In this document: positions 1 through 6,639 of the stretch, in pieces
Numbering within the stretch: position 1 is the stretch's first letter
Layout of the letters: each line of letters opens with the position of its first letter
Notes under the pieces: generated by a model
Databases searched by the model: none
What the model was told of the DNA's origin: nothing
What the model saw: the letters and a program-made list of their open reading frames with translations, nothing else
From: Oxalobacter sp.
Lineage (GTDB): Bacteria > Pseudomonadota > Gammaproteobacteria > Burkholderiales > Burkholderiaceae_D
Reading direction: 5' to 3'
DNA: 8,021 nucleotides
Assembly (NCBI GenBank): GCA_012512465.1
Contig: JAAZED010000113.1
Location: forward strand, 1 to 8,021
Program-made: the position numbers and the translations under genes

Positions 1-318
1 ATTGCCGACAATGCGCATTTTTTTGTCTGATCCTGATGCGATTTTTTCAAAATCGAACTGCAGGACATCGCCCTGGTGAATGACCAGGGTATCGGGCGAT
101 CCCGTTTTTTTCAGCCGTTCAACAAGGTCGCGGTCCAGTTCAATCACATGCAGTAGCGGGAGAAAGCGCGACAATAGGTGGGTCAATGCGCCCAGGCCAG
201 GGCCGATTTCAACCATCAGATCGGTCTTTTTTGGTGCAATGGCTGTGATGATGGCCTCCAGGATGGAGACATCCTGGAGAAAATTCTGACCAAACCGTTT
301 TCTCGGGGTGTGTTTCAT
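1..318 (-). CDS. ksgA: 16S rRNA (adenine(1518)-N6/adenine(1519)-N6)-dimethyltransferase, N-terminal part (runs off left edge)
   Basis: The enzyme (also called RsmA) uses S-adenosylmethionine to dimethylate two adjacent adenosines in the loop near the 3' end of 16S rRNA, a late step in small-subunit assembly in the cytoplasm. Only the first 106 residues are present. They start MKHTPRKRFGQNFL, with the family's QNFL at residues 11-14. The SAM-binding motif I, VEIGPGLGALT, is at about 36-46. ELDRD at about 60-64 is the acidic ribose-binding motif, and QGDVLQFDF follows at about 82-90. The last visible residues, VGN (104-106), should begin the catalytic NLPY motif, which lies outside the window. 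The ATG at 318 is preceded by AGGA five bases upstream (324-327). It lies 20 bases after the pdxA stop and is the last gene of the lptD-surA-pdxA-ksgA series visible here. The identification is firm; the missing C-terminal part is due to the window edge, not gene decay. Confidence 0.96.
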   Translation of the reverse strand, partial: MKHTPRKRFGQNFLQDVSILEAIITAIAPKKTDLMVEIGPGLGALTHLLSRFLPLLHVIELDRDLVERLKKTGSPDTLVIHQGDVLQFDFEKIASGSDKKMRIVGN

Positions 319-323
319 TTTTT

Positions 324-327
324 TCCT
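324..327 (-). promoter_or_regulatory. Shine-Dalgarno sequence of ksgA
   Basis: AGGA read on the minus strand, five bases before the ATG at 318. It lies inside the 20-base gap after pdxA. No promoter or terminator fits in that gap, so ksgA is most likely translated from the shared transcript. Confidence 0.7.
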
Positions 328-338
328 ATTAAAATCCC

Positions 339-1370
339 TTATCGCGATACCATGTCTGCCGCCAGCCGGATAGCCTCTATCATGCTGCCATCGTCGGCAC
401 GTCCCGTTCCCTGCACCGCAATATCCAGCGCGGTGCCATGATCAACCGAGGTGCGGATGACCGGTAGTCCCAGTGTCACATTGACCCCATGGCCAAACGT
501 GGCGTATTTCAGGACAGGAAGTCCCTGGTCGTGGTACATCACGAAAAAACAGTCTGCCTGGTCAAGATAATGGGGTAAAAACAGGGTGTCAGCCGGGAAG
601 GGGCCTTCTATTTTCATGCCCTGTTGCTGGAGAGACTGAATAACGGGGGTGATAATTTCAATTTCCTCCATGCCCAGATAGCCGTTTTCACCAGCATGCG
701 GGTTCAGGCCGCTCACCAGGATGCGAGGCTGGAGAATCCTGAATTTTTCCTGCAATTCCTGATGCAGGATACGAAGTGTCCGCATGAGTGAAGCTTGTGT
801 AATGGCATCAGGAATGTCTTTCAGGGGCAGGTGCGTTGTCGCCAGTGCCACTCGTAATGACCCGGACTTCAGACCGTTCGGGGAGTCAATGTGGCCTGCC
901 AGAAGCATGACGACCTGGTCTGCCTGCAGTTTTTCCGCGAGATATTCTGTATGTCCGGTAAAGGCAATCCCGGCTGCATTGATGGTGCTTTTCTGTACTG
1001 GCGCAGTAGCAATGGCATCGAAGTGTTTTTTGATTGTTCCTTCAATGGCGATATCCAGCCAGGAAAGTATTGCCGTGGCGCTTGCCGGGTCAGGATAACC
1101 CGGTTTGACAGGCTGTGCGAGAGGGCTGTCTATGATGACAAGCGTCCCTGGGTGGCAAAGCGAGCGGATGTGAGGAATGTCTTCCCTGGTTGCATGATGC
1201 AATTTGATTTCCGGATCAATATCCGGCGCAAGCTTTTCCAGCAAAAGCGAGTCACCGATCAGAACCGGATAAACATCATGCCTCAGTTTCCATGCGGCCT
1301 TAAGCGCGATTTCAGGCCCGATTCCGGCCGGTTCACCCAGGGTGATGGCAATAACAGGAAGCGGTGACAT
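339..1370 (-). CDS. pdxA: 4-hydroxythreonine-4-phosphate dehydrogenase PdxA
   Basis: PdxA oxidises 4-phosphooxy-threonine with NAD(P); the product decarboxylates to 3-amino-2-oxopropyl phosphate, which PdxJ condenses with deoxyxylulose 5-phosphate to make pyridoxine 5'-phosphate. It acts in the cytoplasm. The chosen start gives 343 residues, close to the usual 330 or so. Near the N-terminus is ITLGEPAGIGPE. Counting from this start, the substrate pair HT is at 140-141 (GHTEY). Metal-binding histidines are at 180 (ATTHLPL), 225 (NPHAGE) and 280 (MYHDQG). Substrate-contact K288, N297 and R306 sit in the conserved tail that includes SVDHGTALDIA. Spacing matches E. coli PdxA except for about ten extra residues between HT and the first metal histidine. 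The ATG at 1370 has GGAGGA seven bases upstream. An upstream in-frame ATG at 1388 overlaps the surA stop as ATGA and would add six residues, but it has only a weak GAAGAA upstream. All active-site residues are present, so it should be functional. Confidence 0.96.
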   Translation of the reverse strand: MSPLPVIAITLGEPAGIGPEIALKAAWKLRHDVYPVLIGDSLLLEKLAPDIDPEIKLHHATREDIPHIRSLCHPGTLVIIDSPLAQPVKPGYPDPASATAILSWLDIAIEGTIKKHFDAIATAPVQKSTINAAGIAFTGHTEYLAEKLQADQVVMLLAGHIDSPNGLKSGSLRVALATTHLPLKDIPDAITQASLMRTLRILHQELQEKFRILQPRILVSGLNPHAGENGYLGMEEIEIITPVIQSLQQQGMKIEGPFPADTLFLPHYLDQADCFFVMYHDQGLPVLKYATFGHGVNVTLGLPVIRTSVDHGTALDIAVQGTGRADDGSMIEAIRLAADMVSR

Positions 1371-1377
1371 CAGGGAG

Positions 1378-1383
1378 TCCTCC
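1378..1383 (-). promoter_or_regulatory. Shine-Dalgarno sequence deciding the pdxA start
   Basis: GGAGGA on the minus strand, seven bases before the ATG at 1370. It lies just downstream of the alternative ATG at 1388, so it can serve only the shorter start. It straddles the end of surA, so termination of surA translation at 1385 could bring ribosomes directly onto it. Confidence 0.7.
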
Positions 1384-1384
1384 G

Positions 1385-2794
1385 TCATTGTTCTTCAAAC
1401 CGGTATTCCACATAGGCGCGATCACGAAGCTGGCGCAGCCATTCTTCAGTGGCTTCCTCAATTTTCCGTTCCCGCAGAGCCTGTTTGGCTGCAATGCGTT
1501 TTCTTTCCACGGAAGCATCTTCCGTTTTGCGTTCGATCACTTCAATCAGGTGAAAACCAAACTGGGTTTCAATCGGTTCACTGATCTCTCCGGGCTGGAG
1601 CGACATGAGTGCTTTTTCAAATTCCGGTACGGTGTCACCTGCGTATATCCAGCCCAGGTCGCCACCCCGGCTGGCTGAGGTGTCATTGGAGTACATGCGT
1701 GCCAGTTCCTCAAATGTGGCGGCTTTATTGACCAGGCGTTCCTTGAGCTCAACGAGCTTGCGGCGGGCTTCATCGGCAGATACCAACTGGTTGACCTTGA
1801 TCAGGATGTGGCGGGCATGAATCTGCTGAACAGCCCCTCCCATGGGCAGTGCTGTGGGGGTGCGGACAGGAGCTGCTGATGCCTGTTGTGCCTGGCGCCT
1901 GTCGAGTACTTTCAGGATGTGAAAACCATTGGCGCTTTTCAGAATACCTGTCATTTCGTCTTTTTTCAGATTGGCAACCGCTTCAATAAAGAGGGTGGGC
2001 AGACGATCCAGTGCGCGCCATCCCATATCGCCGCCATTCAACCCTTCATCACCATCAGAATAGGTGGCCGCATTTTGCTGGAAGCTGCCACCAGCCTTCA
2101 GGCTTTGAAGCACATGCTCAGCCCGGTCACGGCGTCCGGAAATCTGCTCGGGGGACGCGTTTTCGGGAATACGGATCAGGATATGTCCCAGGCGGATTTC
2201 CTGTCCTGATGCTGCTGCTTCTGCCGTGATGGGATTGGTTTGCTGAATCCCCAGGAGATGGTCGACTTCCGAGTCGCTGATTTCGATCTTGCTGACAACT
2301 TCCAGGTCTCTCAAGCGTTGGCGCGCCACGTCATTGCGGATATGTTCGCGGAAAGCCGCCAGGGATGATCCATCCGCTTGGAGCTGTTTTTCAAACTGTT
2401 CCATGCTCATGTGGTTTTGTTCTGCAATCATGGCAACCATAGCGTCAAGTTGCCGGTCAGCCACACGAAGTCCGCGCTCTTTTGCCATCTGCAACTGGAC
2501 GCTTTCCACAATCATGCGTTCCAGTACCTGGCGTTCCAGTTCCGCACGTGGCGGGTGAATTCCCTGCTGATTCAGGCGTTTTTCAATCACGGTGACACGT
2601 TCATCCAGCTCTTTTCTGGTGATGACATCACTGTTAACGACGACAACAATGGAGTCGACTTTCACTTGGGGTGCTGTCTGTGGTGTTGAAATCGGCTGTG
2701 CAAGGCAAACAGAAACGGTTGCCAGCAGTGTCATGATGGTCGTCAGAAATGCACGAAGAAAAACCATTCTGGTTGGCAGGACGAAAGCGCGCAT
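1385..2794 (-). CDS. surA: Periplasmic peptidyl-prolyl isomerase and outer-membrane protein chaperone SurA
   Basis: SurA binds unfolded outer-membrane proteins in the periplasm and hands them to the BAM complex; LptD, encoded just upstream, is among its best-known clients. From the ATG at 2794 the protein has 469 residues, somewhat longer than the roughly 430 of E. coli SurA. Residues 1-32 look like a signal peptide: a basic start, a hydrophobic core around 13-30 and probable cleavage after CLA at 30-32. The N-terminal chaperone domain spans about 45-185, beginning VDSIVVVVNSDVITRKEL. Two parvulin domains follow, P1 at about 198-298 (IRLGHILI, GGDMGWR) and P2 at about 325-422 (HARHILIK, RGGDLGW, FGFHLIEV). 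An Ala/Gln/Pro-rich linker of about 25 residues separates them, and a charged C-terminal helix runs to 469. A GTG at 2812 is in frame and would add six residues, but AAGGA lies ten bases before the ATG and the shorter form makes a more typical signal peptide. Both parvulin domains are intact. Confidence 0.96.
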   Translation of the reverse strand: MRAFVLPTRMVFLRAFLTTIMTLLATVSVCLAQPISTPQTAPQVKVDSIVVVVNSDVITRKELDERVTVIEKRLNQQGIHPPRAELERQVLERMIVESVQLQMAKERGLRVADRQLDAMVAMIAEQNHMSMEQFEKQLQADGSSLAAFREHIRNDVARQRLRDLEVVSKIEISDSEVDHLLGIQQTNPITAEAAASGQEIRLGHILIRIPENASPEQISGRRDRAEHVLQSLKAGGSFQQNAATYSDGDEGLNGGDMGWRALDRLPTLFIEAVANLKKDEMTGILKSANGFHILKVLDRRQAQQASAAPVRTPTALPMGGAVQQIHARHILIKVNQLVSADEARRKLVELKERLVNKAATFEELARMYSNDTSASRGGDLGWIYAGDTVPEFEKALMSLQPGEISEPIETQFGFHLIEVIERKTEDASVERKRIAAKQALRERKIEEATEEWLRQLRDRAYVEYRFEEQ

Positions 2795-2804
2795 AATACT
2801 AATA

Positions 2805-2809
2805 TCCTT
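2805..2809 (-). promoter_or_regulatory. Shine-Dalgarno sequence of surA
   Basis: AAGGA on the minus strand, ten bases before the ATG at 2794. It overlaps the second codon of the alternative GTG start at 2812, which has no such sequence of its own, so it argues for the ATG. It lies within the 38-base gap after lptD, in which I see no hairpin terminator. Confidence 0.6.
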
Positions 2810-2832
2810 CACTGAAAATTACTGATAACTCT

Positions 2833-5481
2833 TTATTCGTCATACGCTGTCAGCGGGCGATAACCCGGAATGCCTTTCCTCAGCACTTCCATGGGGTTTG
2901 AGCCAATCTTGGACATGCCCCTCAATTCTAGCTGGAAGAAGAGTGCCGTGTTCGATTCGGAAGACGAGGTTGCATACCGCTGTGCCACAACGCGGCCGAT
3001 CCAGCAGTCTGCGTTGTATTCGACACCAAATAAACTTTCGATGGTTTTGTTGTCGGGCAGAGAATAACTGACCTGACCGACAGCATACCAGCGTTTGCCC
3101 AGTGGCCATTGGCCGGAAATATTGATCTGATCAATGGCGTTACCATATTCATCCGTGGAATTGCGCAGATAGCGGTACTCGGCATTCAATGCCATTTTAT
3201 CAGCAGGCCGCCACTGTAGACTGTAGTTGGCGCTGTAGGTGCGGCGTGTGCTCTGGTTATACTGCACAGACGTGTCGACAGCCAGTTTTGGCGTCAGCAG
3301 GCCGCTGGCCATCAGCAGCAGGTCTGAACGGTTTTCGTTGCGCTTCTCGATCGGCGAGTAAAGTGCAACGCGCTGGTCAGAAAAATAATAGCGCTGGCCG
3401 ATAGTAAAACGCATTCTTTCTGCGCCGGATTGTTCAATATAGCGTGAAGTTACTGCCGCGGTCAGATTGTTTGCATCCGCTATCCTGTCTTCACCGACAA
3501 ACCGGTTTTCTTCAAAGAGCTGGGCATATCCAAAGCTGGGTTCACCTGAGTCGAACACCGGATATTTATTCTGGTTACGGTAAGGTGTGTAGACATAAAA
3601 CAGCCTGGGTTCCAGCGTCTGCGTCATATCTGTACCAAAAAACGAGGCATCGCGCTCAAAAATCAACCCGGTATCCAGGGAAAATGTCGGGATGGCGCGT
3701 GACATGGTACGGTCCTGGTCAGGGCGGATATATTTGTCATCCAGATCGTAGCTGGCATAGTGAACAGACGCTTTTGGGGTCAGGAAAGCGCCACTTGAAA
3801 CAAGCGGGAAAGCAATTTCCGGTTTGACGACATAGCGCTCACCACGCTGACGGTTCCACAGCTTGTCATCAGAAAGCCAGAAGCGTGTGTATTGAAAGTT
3901 GGCAGTAAGATCAAACCCTTTAACATCATAGCGCTGCGCGTTGATATTGACGTAGGGCAGTCTGTCATAGCTGGGAATAATTGGTAGTTCCTTGTCCTGC
4001 AGAACCTGGTAGCGGCTGGCGCCGGCAGTGATATTCCAGTAAGTATCCGAGTATTGCAGATAGCCATCCTGCAGCAAGAGGCGGTTTCCCCTGACGATCT
4101 GGCTGGAAAAGTCATCCGGGTAGTTATCGTCAGAAGCCTTGTTGAAATCCCAGGCATACCGCCAGCCAGGTGCGAAATCATGTTCGTGTTGAGAGGAGAT
4201 GGCATAACGGTCCCGGTGTGCCTCATTGTCACTCGGCAGGTATTCGACGTAGGTTTCCCCCTTGTAGTTCTGCCCCAGGTAACGTCCATGCGCCCCCATC
4301 TGGAAGCCGCGTTTCGCGATGTATTTGGGGAAAATGGTCAGATCATAATTAGGCGCCAGATTAAAATAGTATGGGACCATCAGTTCCATGCCACCTTTTG
4401 ACGTGGCGCCCATGGTCGGCGGTAAAAAGCCGGACTTTCTTTCGCTGCTTAACGGAAAAGTCAGGGATGTACCGGCCAGAATAGGCACATTCTTGAAATA
4501 AAGAACAGGATATCGGGAGGTGCCAATATTTTTTGCGGTATCCAGGTCCAGCGTTTCGGTTGCCAGATACCAGTCAGGATTTTCCCCTTCGCAGGTTGTG
4601 TATGTGCCATTGACGATGGTTGTGTTGTATTCATCTTCCAGGTCAATACGTTCCGCTTTGCCCTGACCACCGGCCATATCCATCCGGTATTTTGCCTGAG
4701 TGAGTACCCCTTCTCCGGTATCCATGTTGAACTGCATGGAGTCAGACCGGTAGCGGTTGCCATATTGGGTGATATCCACATTGCCAATGACTTCAATTTC
4801 ATTTTCTTCCTGGCGGAAGATGCCGTGGTTGCCGGTGATGCGGGTCTGTCCTTTCTCTATTTCAATCAGATAATCAAGATTCATTTCCCGGTCCGGGCGC
4901 CCGGTGATCTGTTCTGCCCACATGATGACTGGCGCATTTTCATCATCTTCCAGAATGGTTTTCTGTTTGCGGGGCGTCTTTTGCGTATCGGCATAAAAAT
5001 CAAAGGACCGGGTTTTCTGCTGACCATACCTGCGTGGGCCTTTCGCCAGTGTGAGGCTCATTGTGCGCTCATGCTCAAAGAGCGCGTAAGTTTCAGGCAC
5101 TCTTGACAGTCTTTTTTGCGCATCGCGCTGGTATGTGAGGCTCAAGCCACGATCAGACCTGGGTGCCGTTGCCGATTGATAACCGGCTGGTGTTTTTTCC
5201 GGCTCTTTGGCGATAATGGTTTCCTTGCGGTATATGACCGGCTTATCGCCCCTTTCTGGAGGCGTGTCACCACCGCCGGTCTGGTATTGCAGATTGAGTC
5301 CGCGATCCAGACGACCAGAAAGGGGGCCTTGCTTTCGCATGGACTGTGCTGGTGAATGATCTTCCTCCGGGTCACGCGATGTCTGGTTGATCTGTGCCCC
5401 TGCGGTTATCGGCAAGGTTGAGACAACCAATATCACGGGCAATAACTGATACCAGCGAAAAATGGCAGGGCGAAAGATCAT
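2833..5481 (-). CDS. lptD: LPS-assembly protein LptD (outer-membrane LPS translocon)
   Basis: LptD, with the lipoprotein LptE, forms the outer-membrane plug-and-barrel translocon that receives lipopolysaccharide from the periplasmic LptA bridge and places it in the outer leaflet. The product has 882 residues, about 100 more than E. coli LptD. Residues 1-29 form a signal peptide with probable cleavage after AGA at 27-29. A polar, low-complexity extension follows at about 30-183 and carries repeated DRGLxLxYQ-like motifs. The LptA/OstA-like jellyroll begins near 184 (PVIMWAEQITGRPDREMNL) and runs to about 300. The rest is the 26-strand barrel domain, with features such as SGFLPPTMG (350-358) and alternating aromatic strands. 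There are only two cysteines, C297 (YTTCEG) and C826 (ADCWIG). They correspond best to E. coli C173 and C725, enough for one plug-to-barrel disulphide. The start is the only Met that gives a signal peptide, although no clear Shine-Dalgarno sequence precedes it. It heads the operon with surA, pdxA and ksgA. Confidence 0.96.
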   Translation of the reverse strand: MIFRPAIFRWYQLLPVILVVSTLPITAGAQINQTSRDPEEDHSPAQSMRKQGPLSGRLDRGLNLQYQTGGGDTPPERGDKPVIYRKETIIAKEPEKTPAGYQSATAPRSDRGLSLTYQRDAQKRLSRVPETYALFEHERTMSLTLAKGPRRYGQQKTRSFDFYADTQKTPRKQKTILEDDENAPVIMWAEQITGRPDREMNLDYLIEIEKGQTRITGNHGIFRQEENEIEVIGNVDITQYGNRYRSDSMQFNMDTGEGVLTQAKYRMDMAGGQGKAERIDLEDEYNTTIVNGTYTTCEGENPDWYLATETLDLDTAKNIGTSRYPVLYFKNVPILAGTSLTFPLSSERKSGFLPPTMGATSKGGMELMVPYYFNLAPNYDLTIFPKYIAKRGFQMGAHGRYLGQNYKGETYVEYLPSDNEAHRDRYAISSQHEHDFAPGWRYAWDFNKASDDNYPDDFSSQIVRGNRLLLQDGYLQYSDTYWNITAGASRYQVLQDKELPIIPSYDRLPYVNINAQRYDVKGFDLTANFQYTRFWLSDDKLWNRQRGERYVVKPEIAFPLVSSGAFLTPKASVHYASYDLDDKYIRPDQDRTMSRAIPTFSLDTGLIFERDASFFGTDMTQTLEPRLFYVYTPYRNQNKYPVFDSGEPSFGYAQLFEENRFVGEDRIADANNLTAAVTSRYIEQSGAERMRFTIGQRYYFSDQRVALYSPIEKRNENRSDLLLMASGLLTPKLAVDTSVQYNQSTRRTYSANYSLQWRPADKMALNAEYRYLRNSTDEYGNAIDQINISGQWPLGKRWYAVGQVSYSLPDNKTIESLFGVEYNADCWIGRVVAQRYATSSSESNTALFFQLELRGMSKIGSNPMEVLRKGIPGYRPLTAYDE
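4987..5310 (-). repeat. Imperfect repeated motif in the N-terminal extension of LptD
   Basis: Reading along LptD, similar short segments recur: LDRGLNLQYQ (residues 58-67, DNA 5281-5310), SDRGLSLTYQ (109-118, 5128-5157), ERTMSLTLAK (138-147, 5041-5070) and, more weakly, KTRSFDFYAD (156-165, 4987-5016). The shared pattern is R, a small or polar residue, L/M/F, any residue, L/F, any residue, then an often aromatic residue. The first two copies also resemble each other in DNA, sharing CTGGTAT and CGATC on the plus strand. The second and third share TGTGAGGCTCA (11 bases). Similarity at both levels favours ancient internal duplication, but the copies are short and unevenly spaced. The role is unknown. 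Confidence 0.55.
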
Positions 5482-5573
5482 TTAAAGATTGGATATGGAT
5501 TTACGGCAAATTTCTGGCGAATCAATTATTATATGAGAACTTTATGCTTTAAAACGTAACAGCCCCTTATTTC
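5482..5573. promoter_or_regulatory. Divergent promoter region between lptD and amgK
   Basis: This 92-base A+T-rich gap separates two genes reading away from each other, so it should hold promoters for both units. On the minus strand a perfect TATAAT lies at 5528-5533, placing an lptD start point roughly 40 bases before its ATG. The corresponding -35 region (around 5550-5557, CGTTTT-like) is poor. On the plus strand TATTAT occurs at 5527-5532, overlapping the minus-strand box; TATGCT at 5543-5548 is another weak candidate. No convincing TTGACA pairs with either. Neither flanking gene has a good Shine-Dalgarno sequence. Promoter function is inferred from gene orientation and the -10 match only. 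Confidence 0.5.
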
Positions 5574-6608
5574 ATGTCATTATCTTCAGGCCCCATGATA
5601 TCTTCAGATCCCCGTCTGGCCTCACTGCAACAATGGCTGGGTTCGCGTTCCCGGCATGGTGTTGATTCCAGAACCATTCGTCCCGCATCATCTGATGCCA
5701 GTTTCAGGCGTTACTTCCGGATTGATTCTCCCACCGGCAGTTACATCATCATGGATGCACCGCCTGAAAAAGAAAATGTTCAGCCATTTATTCATGTCGC
5801 GGAAGTTTTCAGGCAATGTGCGGTTTGTGTGCCGGAAATTGTTGAAAAAAATATTGATGAGGGTTTTTTACTGCTTTCTGATCTGGGTAATACAACTTAC
5901 CTGCAAAAACTCAATGAGAAAAATGCGCATGACATGTACCTGGATGCGATTGATGCATTGGTGCGCATCCAGGCGACAAGCCGCTCGGGTGTCTTGCCTG
6001 AGTATGACAGGACATTGCTTTTAAATGAACTGACACTTTTTCCCGAATGGTATGTGAAAAAGCATCTGGGTATTCAGTTGTCAGAAAAACAGGCGGCATC
6101 CCTGCAAAAAATATTTGACCTGATTTTAGGCAATAATCTGGCACAGCCGCAGGTCTATGTGCATCGGGATTATCATTCCCGCAATCTGATGGCGCTTGAA
6201 ACCGGGAATCCGGGGATACTGGATTTTCAGGATGCGGTATTTGGCCCGATTACCTACGATCTGGCATCACTTTTGCGGGATGCTTATATCGTCTGGGATG
6301 AAGAGCGCGTGCTGGACTGGGCGATACGGTATTGGGAAAGGGCACGCAAGGCAGGGTTGCCGGTCAATCCGGATATCGACATGTTTTACCGGGATTTTGA
6401 ATTCATGGGCCTGCAGCGCCATCTGAAGGTGCTCGGGATTTTTGCCCGGCTGTATCACCGGGATGGCAAGGCCGCTTACCTGGATGATCTGCCGGTTGTG
6501 ATGGAATATACTTACAGAGCGGCTTCCCGATATCCCGAACTGGCACCACTTGCGCAGCTTTTGGATCAGCTTTTGCAAAAAGAGACGCAGGTCGGATACA
6601 CCTTTTAG
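5574..6608 (+). CDS. amgK: N-acetylmuramate/N-acetylglucosamine kinase AmgK
   Basis: AmgK uses ATP to phosphorylate recycled MurNAc (and GlcNAc) at the anomeric carbon, giving MurNAc-1-phosphate for MurU. This is the cytoplasmic cell-wall recycling route that bypasses the fosfomycin target MurA. The 344-residue protein belongs to the aminoglycoside phosphotransferase (APH) kinase fold. SDASFRRYFRI at about 40-50 is the N-lobe nucleotide-binding strand region, and LLLSDLGNTTYL at about 99-110 is the hinge. The catalytic loop is HRDYHSRN at 197-204 (D199 as base, N204 for metal). The metal-binding DFQD follows at 217-220, then a conserved GPITYDLASLLRD. These family features, plus murU directly downstream and lptD upstream, match the arrangement described in Pseudomonas putida. 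The start is uncertain: the ATG at 5574 has no Shine-Dalgarno sequence, while an in-frame ATG at 5595 has a weak CAGG four bases upstream and would remove seven residues before the conserved DPRLASLQQWL. All key residues are intact. Confidence 0.92.
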   Translation: MSLSSGPMISSDPRLASLQQWLGSRSRHGVDSRTIRPASSDASFRRYFRIDSPTGSYIIMDAPPEKENVQPFIHVAEVFRQCAVCVPEIVEKNIDEGFLLLSDLGNTTYLQKLNEKNAHDMYLDAIDALVRIQATSRSGVLPEYDRTLLLNELTLFPEWYVKKHLGIQLSEKQAASLQKIFDLILGNNLAQPQVYVHRDYHSRNLMALETGNPGILDFQDAVFGPITYDLASLLRDAYIVWDEERVLDWAIRYWERARKAGLPVNPDIDMFYRDFEFMGLQRHLKVLGIFARLYHRDGKAAYLDDLPVVMEYTYRAASRYPELAPLAQLLDQLLQKETQVGYTF

Positions 6609-6629
6609 TTAAACCATGATTCATGCGGC

Positions 6630-6633
6630 AGGA
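6630..6633 (+). promoter_or_regulatory. Shine-Dalgarno sequence deciding the murU start
   Basis: AGGA six bases before the ATG at 6640. An upstream in-frame ATG at 6616 has no purine-rich sequence before it and would add eight residues (MIHAAGTK) ahead of the nucleotide-binding MKAMIFAAG. Homologues begin almost directly with that strand, so the internal ATG is preferred. Confidence 0.65.
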
Positions 6634-6639
6634 ACCAAA

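Noticed and set aside
80..441. Two plus-strand open frames at the left end
   Set aside because: They are antisense to ksgA and the end of pdxA; the minus-strand reading gives clear conserved motifs.
891..1367. Open frame of 158 codons on the plus strand inside pdxA
   Set aside because: It is wholly antisense to a fully conserved gene, with no recognisable motif; the Cys- and Arg-rich translation is typical of a shadow frame.
2795..2832. Possible separate promoter or terminator between lptD and surA
   Set aside because: I see only a short TCAGT direct repeat and no stable hairpin or paired -35/-10; the spacing suits one operon.
3780..4289. Open frame of 169 codons on the minus strand in another frame of lptD
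   Set aside because: It overlaps the conserved barrel of LptD in the same direction; its low-complexity Thr/Met/Arg-rich translation has no family features.
5535..5560. AGAACTT on the plus strand resembling a sigma-E -35 element (GGAACTT)
   Set aside because: No matching -10 (TCTAA-like) lies 16-17 bases downstream, and it points towards amgK rather than the envelope-stress gene lptD.
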